Shown here piece by piece: positions 27,330 through 39,420 of a stretch of 64,000 nt of DNA. The notes beneath the pieces were generated by a model. That model was not told where the DNA came from. It ran no database searches and saw only the letters and a program-made list of their open reading frames with translations. Numbering within the stretch: position 1 is the stretch's first letter; every line of letters begins with the position of its first letter. The stretch spans positions 97,798 to 161,797 of the forward strand of contig NW_027476664.1 of NCBI RefSeq assembly GCF_051020955.1, given 5' to 3'. The translations under genes were made by a program, and so were the position numbers. This stretch comes from Megalopta genalis. Lineage: Eukaryota; Arthropoda; Insecta; Hymenoptera; Halictidae.

Positions 27330-30116
27330 ACGAGTTAGCTTCAAATCCATGCCAAACACATGATTTAGCTGCAAATCAATTCGATGTAGAAGGTTTAGCT
27401 TCAAATCCATGCGAAACCAATGATTTAGCTTCAGATAATTGCGATATATGTGATATAGCTTCAGCTGCATGCGAAACAAACGAGTTAGCTTCAAGTCCAT
27501 GCGATGTAGAAGGTTTAGCTTCAAATCCATGCGAAACAAATGATTTAGCTTCAAACACTTAGGATATAAGTGATATAGCTTCAAATGCAGACGAAACAAA
27601 CGAGTTAGCTTCAGATCCATGCGAAACAAATGATTACAGCTTCAGATACTAGCGATAAAAGCGATATTGCTTCAAGTGCAGTCGAAACAAACGAGTTAGC
27701 TTCAAATCCATGCGGAACACATGATTTAGATTACAACTCATGCGATACACGTGGATTAGATTCAAATCCATGCCAAAAAAATACAGATTCAGATACTTGT
27801 GATATACGTTATTTACATTCAACTTCATGCGCAACAAACGAGTTAGCATCAAATCCATGCGAAACAAATGATTGAGCTTCGAACAGTTGGGATATAGGCT
27901 ATATAGCTTCAAATGCAGGCGTAACAAACCAGTTAGCTTCAATTCCATACGTAACAAATGATTTAGCTTAAAATTAATGCGAAGCACATCTATTAGCTTC
28001 AAATTCGTGCGAAACACATGATTTAGCTGCCAATCAATGCGATGTAGGTGGATTTGCTTCAAATCCATGCGAAACCAATTATTTAGCTGCAGATAATTGC
28101 GATATATGTGATATAGCCTCATCTGCATGCGAAACAAACGAGTTAGCTTCAAATCCATGCGAAACACATAATTTAGCTGCAAATCAATTCGATGTAGAAG
28201 GTTTAGCTTCAAATCCATGCGAAACCAATGATTTAGCTTCAGATAATTGCGATATATGTGATATAGCTTCAGCTGCATGCGAAACAAACGAGTTAGCTTC
28301 AAGTCCATGCGATGTAGAAGGTTTAGCTTCAAATCCATACGAAACAAATGATTTAGCTTCAAACACTTGGGATATAAGTGATATAGCTTCAAATGCAGAC
28401 GAAACAAACGAGTTAGCTTCAGATCCATGCGAAACAAATGATTACAGCTTCAGATACTAGCGATAAAAGCGATATTGCTTCAAGTGCAGTCGAAACAAAC
28501 GAGTTAGCTTCAAATCCATGCGGACCACATGATTTAGATTAAAACTCATGCGATACACGTGGATAAGATTCAAATCCATGCCAAAAAAATACAGATACAG
28601 ATACTTGTGATATACGTTATTAAGATTCAACTTCATGCGCAACAAACGAGTTAGCTTCAAATCCATGCGAAACCAATGATTTAGCTGCAGATAATTGCGA
28701 TATATGTGATAAAGTTTCATCTGCATGCGAAACAAACGAGTTAGCTTCAAATCCATGCGAAACACATGATTTAGCTGCAAATCAATTCGATGTAGAAGGT
28801 TTAGCTTCAAATCCATGCGAAACCAATGATTTAGCTTCAGATAATTGCGATATATGTGATATAGCTTCAGCTGCATGCGAAACAAACGAGTTAGCTTCAA
28901 GTCCATGCGATGTAGAAGGTTTAGCTTCAAATCCATGCGAAACAAATGATTTAGCTTCAAACACTTAGGATATAAGTGATATAGCATCAAATGCAGGCGA
29001 AACGAACGAGTTAGCTGCAAATCCATGCGAAACACATGATTTAGATGCAAATCGATGCGACGTTGAAGGTTTAGCTTCAAATCCATGCGAAACAAATGAT
29101 TATAGCTTCAGATAATAGCGATATAAGTGATATACCTTCAAATGCAGACGAAACAAACGAGTTAGCTGCAAATCCATGCGAAACACATGATTTAGCTTAA
29201 AACTCGTGCGATACATGTGGATTAGATTCAAATCCATGCCAAACAAATACTTTAGATTCAGATACTTGTGATATACGTTATTTAGATTCAACTTCATGCG
29301 CAACAAACGAGTTAGCTTCAAATCCATGCGAAACAAATGATTGAGCTTCGAACAGTTGGGATATAGGCTATATAGCTTCAAATGCAGGCGAAACAAACCA
29401 GTTAGCTTCAATTCCATACGTAACAAATGATTTAGCTTAAAATTAATGCGAAACACATCTATTAGCTTCAAATTCGTGCGAAACACATGATTTAGCTGCA
29501 AATCAATGCGATGTAGAAGGATTTGCTTCAAATCCATGCGAAACCAATGATTTAGCTGCAGATAATTGCGATATATGTGATATAGACTCATCTGCATGCG
29601 AAACAAACGAGTTAGCTTCAAATCCATGCGAAACACATGATTTAGCTGCAAATCAATTCGATATAGAAGGTTTAGCTTCAAATCCATGCGAAACCAATGA
29701 TTTAGCCTCAGATAATTGCGATATATATGATATAGCTTCATCTGCATGCGGAACAAACGAGTTAGCTTCAAATCAATGCGAAACACATGATTTAGCTGCA
29801 AATCAATGCGATGTAGAAGGTTTAGCTTCAAATCAATGCGATGTAGACGGTTTAGCTTCAAATCAATGCGATGTAGACGGTTTAGCTACAACTCCATGCG
29901 AAACACATGATTTAGCTTCAAATTAATGCGATGAAGAAGGTTTAACTTCAAATCAATGCGAAGTAGAAGGCTTAGCTTCAAATCCATGCGAAACACATGA
30001 TTTAGCTGCAAATCAATTCGATGTAGAAGGTTTAGCTTCAAATCCATGCGATACCAATGATTTAGCTTCAGATAATTGCGATATATGTGATATAGCTTCA
30101 TCTGCATGCGGAACAA
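27330..30116. repeat. 2787-bp higher-order repeat, copy 1
   Basis: First of about 3.3 direct copies. Corresponding positions 27630, 30417 and 33204 are spaced exactly 2787 bp. Against copy 2 I noticed only scattered single-base differences, such as CCAATTATT at 28075 against CCAATGATT at 30862. The left edge lies between about 27328 and 27355, where similarity to copy 2 breaks down. Confidence 0.88.
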
Positions 30117-32903
30117 ACGAGTTAGCTTCAAATCCATGCGAAACACATGATTTAGCTGCAAATCAATGCGATGTAGAAGGTTTAGCTTCAAATCCATGCG
30201 AAACCAATGATTTAGCTTCAGATAATTGCGATATATGTGATATAGCTTCAGCTGCATGCGAAACAAACGAGTTAGCTTCAAGTCCATGCGATGTAGAAGG
30301 TTTAGCTTCAAATCCATGCGAAACAAATGATTTAGCTTCAAACACTTAGGATATAAGTGATATAGCTTCAAATGCAGACGAAACAAACGAGTTAGCTTCA
30401 TATCCATGCGAAACAAATGATTACAGCTTCAGATACTAGCGATAAAAGCGATATTGCTTCAAGTGCAGTCGAAACAAACGAGTTAGCTTCAAATCCATGC
30501 GGAACACATGATTTAGATTACAACTCATGCGATACACGTGGATTAGATTCAAATCCATGCCAAAAAAATACAGATTCAGATACTTGTGATATACGTTATT
30601 TACATTCAACTTCATGCGCAACAAACGAGTTAGCATCAAATCCATGCGAAACAAATGATTGAGCTTCGAACAGTTGGGATATAGGCTATATAGCTTCAAA
30701 TGCAGGCGTAACAAACCAGTTAGCTTCAATTCCATACGTAACAAATGATTTAGCTTAAAATTAATGCGAAGCACATCTATTAGCTTCAAATTCGTGCGAA
30801 ACACATGATTTAGCTGCCAATCAATGCGATGTAGGTGGATTTGCTTCAAATCCATGCGAAACCAATGATTTAGCTGCAGATAATTGCGATATATGTGATA
30901 TAGCCTCATCTGCATGCGAAACAAACGAGTTAGCTTCAAATCCATGCGAAACACATAATTTAGCTGCAAATCAATTCGATGTAGAAGGTTTAGCTTCAAA
31001 TCCATGCGAAACCAATGATTTAGCTTCAGATAATTGCGATATATGTGATATAGCTTCAGCTGCATGCGAAACAAACGAGTTAGCTTCAAGTCCATGCGAT
31101 GTAGAAGGTTTAGCTTCAAATCCATACGAAACAAATGATTTAGCTTCAAACACTTGGGATATAAGTGATATAGCTTCAAATGCAGACGAAACAAACGAGT
31201 TAGCTTCAGATCCATGCGAAACAAATGATTACAGCTTCAGATACTAGCGATAAAAGCGATATTGCTTCAAGTGCAGTCGAAACAAACGAGTTAGCTTCAA
31301 ATCCATGCGGACCACATGATTTAGATTAAAACTCATGCGATACACGTGGATAAGATTCAAATCCATGCCAAAAAAATACAGATACAGATACTTGTGATAT
31401 ACGTTATTAAGATTCAACTTCATGCGCAACAAACGAGTTAGCTTCAAATCCATGCGAAACCAATGATTTAGCTGCAGATAATTGCGATATATGTGATAAA
31501 GTTTCATCTGCATGCGAAACAAACGAGTTAGCTTCAAATCCATGCGAAACACATGATTTAGCTGCAAATCAATTCGATGTAGAAGGTTTAGCTTCAAATC
31601 CATGCGAAACCAATGATTTAGCTTCAGATAATTGCGATATATGTGATATAGCTTCAGCTGCATGCGAAACAAACGAGTTAGCTTCAAGTCCATGCGATGT
31701 AGAAGGTTTAGCTTCAAATCCATGCGAAACAAATGATTTAGCTTCAAACACTTAGGATATAAGTGATATAGCATCAAATGCAGGCGAAACGAACGAGTTA
31801 GCTGCAAATCCATGCGAAACACATGATTTAGATGCAAATCGATGCGACGTTGAAGGTTTAGCTTCAAATCCATGCGAAACAAATGATTATAGCTTCAGAT
31901 AATAGCGATATAAGTGATATACCTTCAAATGCAGACGAAACAAACGAGTTAGCTGCAAATCCATGCGAAACACATGATTTAGCTTAAAACTCGTGCGATA
32001 CATGTGGATTAGATTCAAATCCATGCCAAACAAATACTTTAGATTCAGATACTTGTGATATACGTTATTTAGATTCAACTTCATGCGCAACAAACGAGTT
32101 AGCTTCAAATCCATGCGAAACAAATGATTGAGCTTCGAACAGTTGGGATATAGGCTATATAGCTTCAAATGCAGGCGAAACAAACCAGTTAGCTTCAATT
32201 CCATACGTAACAAATGATTTAGCTTAAAATTAATGCGAAACACATCTATTAGCTTCAAATTCGTGCGAAACACATGATTTAGCTGCAAATCAATGCGATG
32301 TAGAAGGATTTGCTTCAAATCCATGCGAAACCAATGATTTAGCTGCAGATAATTGCGATATATGTGATATAGACTCATCTGCATGCGAAACAAACGAGTT
32401 AGCTTCAAATCCATGCGAAACACATGATTTAGCTGCAAATCAATTCGATATAGAAGGTTTAGCTTCAAATCCATGCGAAACCAATGATTTAGCCACAGAT
32501 AATTGCGATATATATGATATAGCTTCATCTGCATGCGGAACAAACGAGTTAGCTTCAAATCAATGCGAAACACATGATTTAGCTGCAAATCAATGCGATG
32601 TAGAAGGTTTAGCTTCAAATCAATGCGATGTAGACGGTTTAGCTTCAAATCAATGCGATGTAGACGGTTTAGCTACAACTCCATGCGAAACACATGATTT
32701 AGCTTCAAATTAATGCGATGAAGAAGGTTTAACTTCAAATCAATGCGAAGTAGAAGGCTTAGCTTCAAATCCATGCGAAACACATGATTTAGCTGCAAAT
32801 CAATTCGATGTAGAAGGTTTAGCTTCAAATCCATGCGATACCAATGATTTAGCTTCAGATAATTGCGATATATGTGATATAGCTTCATCTGCATGCGGAA
32901 CAA
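30117..32903. repeat. 2787-bp higher-order repeat, copy 2
   Basis: Near-perfect copy of the preceding 2787 bp. Differences noticed include GCCTCAGAT at 29704 against GCCACAGAT at 32491, and one base near 31937-31945 relative to copy 1 in the W/R codon of the - frame. Confidence 0.88.
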
Positions 32904-35419
32904 ACGAGTTAGCTTCAAATCCATGCGAAACACATGATTTAGCTGCAAATCAATGCGATGTAGAAGGTTTAGCTTCAAATCCATGCGAAACCAATGATTT
33001 AGCTTCAGATAATTGCGATATATGTGATATAGCTTCAGCTGCATGCGAAACAAACGAGTTAGCTTCAAGTCCATGCGATGTAGAAGGTTTAGCTTCAAAT
33101 CCATGCGAAACAAATGATTTAGCTTCAAACACTTAGGATATAAGTGATATAGCTTCAAATGCAGACGAAACAAACGAGTTAGCTTCATATCCATGCGAAA
33201 CAAATGATTACAGCTTCAGATACTAGCGATAAAAGCGATATTGCTTCAAGTGCAGTCGAAACAAACGAGTTAGCTTCAAATCCATGCGGAACACATGATT
33301 TAGATTACAACTCATGCGATACACGTGGATTAGATTCAAATCCATGCCAAAAAAATACAGATTCAGATACTTGTGATATACGTTATTTACATTCAACTTC
33401 ATGCGCAACAAACGAGTTAGCATCAAATCCATGCGAAACAAATGATTGAGCTTCGAACAGTTGGGATATAGGCTATATAGCTTCAAATGCAGGCGTAACA
33501 AACCAGTTAGCTTCAATTCCATACGTAACAAATGATTTAGCTTAAAATTAATGCGAAGCACATCAATTAGCTTCAAATTCGTGCGAAACACATGATTTAG
33601 CTGCAAATCAATGCGATGTAGTTGGATTTGCTTCAAATCCATGCGAAACCAATGATTTAGCTGCAGATAATTGCGATATATGTGATATAGCCTCATCTGC
33701 ATGCGAAACAAACGAGTTAGCTTCAAATCCATGCGAAACACATAATTTAGCTGCAAATCAATTCGATGTAGAAGGTTTAGCTTCAAATCCATGCGAAACC
33801 AATGATTTAGCTTCAGATAATTGCGATATATGTGATATAGCTTCAGCTGCATGCGAAACAAACGAGTTAGCTTCAAGTCCATGCGATGTAGAAGGTTTAG
33901 CTTCAAATCCATGCGAAACAAATGATTTAGCTTCAAACACTTGGGATATAAGTGATATAGCTTCAAATGCAGACGAAACAAACGAGTTAGCTTCAGATCC
34001 ATGCGAAACAAATGATTACAGCTTCAGATACTAGCGATAAAAGCGATATTGCTTCAAGTGCAGTCGAAACAAACGAGTTAGCTTCAAATCCATGCGGAAC
34101 ACATGATTTAGATTAAAACTCATGCGATACACGTGGATAAGATTCAAATCCATGCAAAAAAATACAGATACAGATACTTGTGATATACGTTATTTAGATT
34201 CAACTTCATGCGCAACAAACGAGTTAGCTTCAAATCCATGCGAAACAAATGATTGAGCTTCGAACAGTTGGGATATAGGCTATATAGCTTCAAATGCAGG
34301 CGAAACAAACCAGTTAGCTTCAATTCCATACGTAACAAATGATTTAGCTTAAAATTAATGCGAAACACATCTATTAGCTTCAAATTCGTGCGAAACACAT
34401 GATTTAGCTGCAAATCAATGCGATGTAGAAGGTTTAGCTTCAAATCCATGCGAAACAAATGATTTAGCTTCAAACACTTAGGATATAAGTGATATAGCAT
34501 CAAATGCAGGCGAAACGAACGAGTTAGCTGCAAATCCATGCGAAACACATGATTTAGATGCAAATCGATGCGACGTTGAAGGTTTAGCTTCAAATCCATG
34601 CGAAACAAATGATTATAGCTTCAGATAATAGCGATATAAGTGATATACCTTCAAATGCAGACGAAACAAACGAGTTAGCTGCAAATCCATGCGAAACACA
34701 TGATTTAGCTTAAAACTCGTGCGATACATGTGGATTAGATTCAAATCCATGCCAAACAAATACTTTAGATTCAGATACTTGTGATATACGTTATTTAGAT
34801 TCAACTTCATGCGCAACAAACGAGTTAGCTTCAAATCCATGCGAAACAAACCAGTTAGCTTCAATTCCATACGTAACAAATGATTTAGCTTAAAATTAAT
34901 GCGAAACACATCTATTAGCTTCAAATTCGTGCGAAACACATGATTTAGCTGCAAATCAATGCGATGTAGAAGGATTTGCTTCAAATCCATGCGAAACCAA
35001 TGATTTAGCTGCAGATAATTGCGATATATGTGATATAGACTCATCTGCATGCGAAACAAACGAGTTAGCTTCAAATCCATGCGAAACACATGATTTAGCT
35101 GCAAATCATTTCGATATAGAAGGTTTAGCTTCAAATCCATGCGAAACCAATGATTTAGCCTCAGATAATTGCGATATATATGATATAGCTTCATCTGCAT
35201 GCGGAACAAACGAGTTAGCTTCAAATCAATGCGAAACACATGATTTAGCTGCAAATCAATGCGATGTAGAAGGTTTAGCTTCAAATCAATGCGATGTAGA
35301 CGGTTTAGCTTCAAATCAATGCGATGTAGACGGTTTAGCTACAACTCCATGCGAAACACATGATTTAGCTTCAAATTAATGCGATGAAGAAGGTTTAACT
35401 TCAAATCAATGCGAAGTAG
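32904..35419. repeat. 2787-bp higher-order repeat, copy 3 (2516 bp, rearranged)
   Basis: 271 bp shorter than copies 1 and 2. Around 34210-34430 it carries a different module (ATTGAGCTTCGAACAGTTGG and onward) where copies 1 and 2 have the GATAAAGTTTCATCTGC module. Near 34847 a two-unit deletion joins GAAACAAA directly to CCAGTTAGC. Confidence 0.82.
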
Positions 35420-36402
35420 AAGGCTTAGCTTCAAATCCATGCGAAACACATGATTTAGCTGCAAATCAATGCGATGTAGAAGGTTTAGCTTCAAATCCAT
35501 GCGAAACCAATGATTTAGCTTCAGATAATTGCGATATATCTGATATAGCTTCAGCTGCATGCGAAACAAACGAGTTAGCTTCAAGTCCATGCGATGTAGA
35601 AGCTTTAGCTTCAAATCCATGCGAAACAAATGATTTAGCTTCAAACACTTAGGATATAAGTGATATAGCTTCAAATGCAGACGAAACAAACGAGTTAGCT
35701 TCATATCCATGCGAAACAAATGATTACAGCTTCAGATACTAGCGATAAAAGCGATATTGCTTCAAGTGCAGTCGAAACAAACGAGTTAGCTTCAAATCCA
35801 TGCGGAACACATGATTTAGATTACAACTCATGCGATACACGTGGATTAGATTCAAATCCATGCCAAAAAAATACAGATTCAGATACTTGTGATATACGTT
35901 ATTTACATTCAACTTCATGCGCAACAAACGAGTTAGCATCAAATCCATGCGAAACAAATGATTGAGCTTCGAACAGTTGGGATATAGGCTATATAGCTTC
36001 AAATGCAGGCGTAACAAACCAGTTAGCTTCAATTCCATACGTAACAAATGATTTAGCTTAAAATTAATGCGAAGCACATCTATTAGCTTCAAATTCGTGC
36101 GAAACACATGATTTAGCTGCAAATCAATGCGATGTAGGTGGATTTGCTTCAAATCCATGCGAAACCAATGATTTAGCTGCAGATAATTGCGATATATGTG
36201 ATATAGCCTCATCTGCATGCGAAACAAACGAGTTAGCTTCGAATCCATGCGAAACACATAATTTAGCTGCAAATCAATTCGATGTAGAAGGTTTAGCTTC
36301 AAATCCATGCGAAACCAATGATTTAGCTTCAGATAATTGCGATATATGTGATATAGCTTCAGCTGCATGCGAAACAAACGAGTTAGCTTCAAGTCCATGC
36401 GA
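35420..36402. repeat. 2787-bp higher-order repeat, copy 4 (partial)
   Basis: Follows copy 3 through CAAGTCCATGCGA ending at 36402, then breaks off (AACATATG instead of TGTAGAAGG). Only the first ~980 bp of the repeat is present. Confidence 0.82.
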
Positions 36403-37182
36403 AACATATGATTTAGCTGCAAATCAATTCGATGTAGAAGGTTTAGCTTCAAATCCATGCGATACCAATGATTTAGCTTCAGATAATTGCGATATATGTG
36501 ATATAGCTTCATCTGCATGCGGAACAAACGAGTTAGCTTCAAATCCATGCGAAACACATGATTTAGCTGCAAATCAATGCGATGTAGAAGGTTTAGCTTC
36601 AAATCAATGCGATGTAGACGGTTTAGCTACAACTCCATGCGAAACACATGATTTAGCTTCAAATTAATGCGATGAAGAAGGTTTAACTTCAAATCAATGC
36701 GAAGTAGAAGGCTTAGCTTCAAATCCATGCGATGTAGACGGTTTAGCTACAACTCCATGCGAAACACATGATTTAGCTTCAAATTAATGCGATGAAGAAG
36801 GTTTAACTTCAAATCAATGCGAAGTAGAAGGCTTAGCTTCAAATCCATGCGAAACATATGATTTAGCTGCAAATCAATTCGATGTAGAAGGTTTAGCTTC
36901 AAATCCATGCGATACCAATGATTTAGCTTCAGATAATTGCGATATATGTGATATAGCTTCATCTGCATGCGGAACAAACGAGTTAGCTTCAAATCCATGC
37001 GAAACACATGATTTAGCTGCAAATCAATGCGATGTAGAAGGTTTAGCTTCAAATCAATGCGATGTAGACGGTTTAGCTACAACTCCATGCGAAACACATG
37101 ATTTAGCTTCAAATTAATGCGATGAAGAAGGTTTAACTTCAAATCAATGCGAAGTAGAAGGCTTAGCTTCAAATCCATGCGA
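36403..37182. repeat. 450-bp tandem repeat with nested 120-bp duplication
   Basis: AACATATGATTTAGCTGC recurs at 36403 and 36853 (450 bp, three pentads). In copy 1 a 120-bp, four-unit block beginning GATGTAGACGGTTTAGC is doubled (36611-36730 and 36731-36850); copy 2 has it once (37061 onward). Confidence 0.8.
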
Positions 37183-37557
37183 AACAAATGATTGACCTTC
37201 AAACAGTTGGGATATAGGCTATATAGCTTCAAATACAGACGGAACAAACGAGTTAGCTTCAAATACTTGCGATATAAGTGATATAGCATCAAATGCATAC
37301 GAATCAATCGAGTTAGCTTCAAAATCCATGCGTTCCACTTGATTTAGCTTCAAATCAATGCGAAGTAGAAGGCTTAGCTTCAAATCGATGCGGAACAATT
37401 GATTGAGCTTCAAACACTTCGGATATAGGTGATATAGCTTCAACTGCAGGCGAAACAAACGAGTTAACTTCAAATCCATGCGAAACACATGATTTAGCTG
37501 CAAATCAATACGATGTAGAAGGTTTAGCTCCATATCCAAGCGAAACACATGATTTAG

Positions 37558-38793
37558 CTACAAATCATTGCGATGTAGAAGGTTTAGCTTCAAATCCATG
37601 CGAAACAAATGAATTAGCTTCAAATCAATGCGATGTAGAAGGTTTTGCTTCGAATCCATGCGAAACAAATGATTTAGCTTCAGATACTTGCGATTTAAGT
37701 GATATAGCTCTAAATGCTGGCTAAACAAACGAGTTAGCTTTAAATCCAAGCAAGGCACATGATTTAGCTTCAAATCAATGCGCTGTAGAAGGATTAGCTT
37801 CAAATAGAAGCGAAGCAAATGATTGAGCTTCAAACACTTGGGATATATGTGACATAGCTTCAAATGCAGACGAAACAAACGAGTTAGCTTCAAATCCATG
37901 CGAAACAAATGATTTAGCTTCAGATACTTGCGATATAAGTGATATAGCTTCAAATGCAGGAGAAACAAACGAGCTAGTATCAAATCCATGCAAAACACAT
38001 GATTTTTCCTCAAATACTTGCGATATAAGTGATATAGCTTCATTTGAAGACGAAACAAACGAGTTAGCTTCAAATCAATGCGAAGTAGAAGGCTTAGCTT
38101 CAAATCCATGCAAAACAAATGGTTTCGCTTCGAATACTTGTGACATACATGATTTACCTTCAACTGCATGCGAAACAAACCATTTATTTTCAAATCCAAG
38201 CGAAACACATGATGTAGCTTCAAATCAATGCGAAGTAGAAGGCTTAGCTTCAAATCCAAGCGAAACACATGACTTAGCTCCAAATCATTGCGATGTAGAA
38301 GGTTTAGCTTCAAATCCATGCGACACAAATGATTTAGCTTCAAATCAATGCGAAGTAGAAGGCTTAGCTTCAAATCGATGCGGAACAATTGATTGAGCTT
38401 CAAACACTTCGGATATAGGTGATATAGCTTCAACTGCAGGCGAAACAAACGAGTTAACTTCAAATCCATGCGAAACACATGATTTAGCTGCAAATCAAAG
38501 CGATGTAGAAGGTTTAGCTTCAAATCAATGCGTAAGAAATTATTTAGCATCAGATACTTGCGATATAAGTGATATAGGTTTAAATGCAGGGGAAACAAAC
38601 GAGTTAGTTTCAAATCCAAACGAAACACATGATTTAGCTTCAAATCAATACGATGTAGAAGGTTTAGCTTCAAATCCAAGCGAAACACATGATTTAGCTC
38701 CAAATCATTGCGATGTAGAAGGTTTATCTTCAAATCCATGCGAAACAAATGAATTAGCTTCAAACACTTGGGATATAAGTGATATAGCTTCAA
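37558..38793 (-). other. longest open frame in window (- strand, not called as a gene)
   Basis: 411 codons of a Leu/Arg/Lys/His-rich decapeptide (typically NHVFRMDLKL) read from the complement. In this frame only two single-base changes per unit create a stop, so long ORFs are expected without selection. There is no unique N- or C-terminal domain. The Met at unit position 6 gives a start codon in nearly every unit. Confidence 0.75.
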
Positions 38794-39420
38794 ATGCAGA
38801 CGAAACTAACGAGTTAGCTTCAAAATCCGTGCGATTCACATGATTTAGCTTCAAATAAATGCGATGTAGAATGTTTAGATTCAAATCCAAGCAAAACACA
38901 TGATTTAGCTTCAAATCAATGCGATGTAGAAGGTTTAGCTTCATATCTATGCGAAACAAATGATTTAGCATCAGATACTTGCGATATAACTGAAACAGCT
39001 TCAAATGGAGTGGAAGCAAACGAGTTAGCATCAAATCCATGCAAAACACATGCTTAAGCTTCAAATCAATGCTATGTAGAAGGTTTAGCTTCAAATCCAT
39101 GCGACGCAAATGATCTAGCTACAGATACTTGCGATATAAGTGATGTAGCTTGAAATGCAGACTAAACAAACGAGTTAGCTTCATATCCAAGCGAAACACA
39201 TGATGTAGCTTCAAATCAGTGCGATGTAGAAGTTTTAGCTTCAAATCCATGCGAAACAAATGATTTAGCTTCAAATACTTGGGATATGAGTGACATAGCT
39301 TCAAATGGAGACGAAACAAACGAGTTAGCTTTAAATCCTTGCAAAACAGATGACTGGGCTCTAAATCAATGCGATGTAGAAGGTTTAGCTTCAAATCCAA
39401 GCGAAACACATGATTTAGTT

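Larger units (their letters stand above)
14701..39420. repeat. dialect B block 6 (contains the LTR)
   Basis: The longest B run, interrupted only by the LTR and by a short A-like island near 38100-38240 (GGTTTCGCTTCGAATACTTG). It includes the 541/451-bp repeats (15881-17040), the 2787-bp higher-order repeat (27330-36402) and the 450-bp repeat (36403-37182). A module with GCGATACACGTGGATTAG recurs through it (for example 18999, 21757, 26362, 27743, 30530, 33317). Confidence 0.8.

Noticed and set aside
27649..36602. Series of - strand 200-290-codon proteins rich in Leu, Arg, Lys and His
   Set aside because: They are the low-stop frame of the satellite, repeated with the 2787-bp period. Starts are the Met present in every unit and there is no unique domain.
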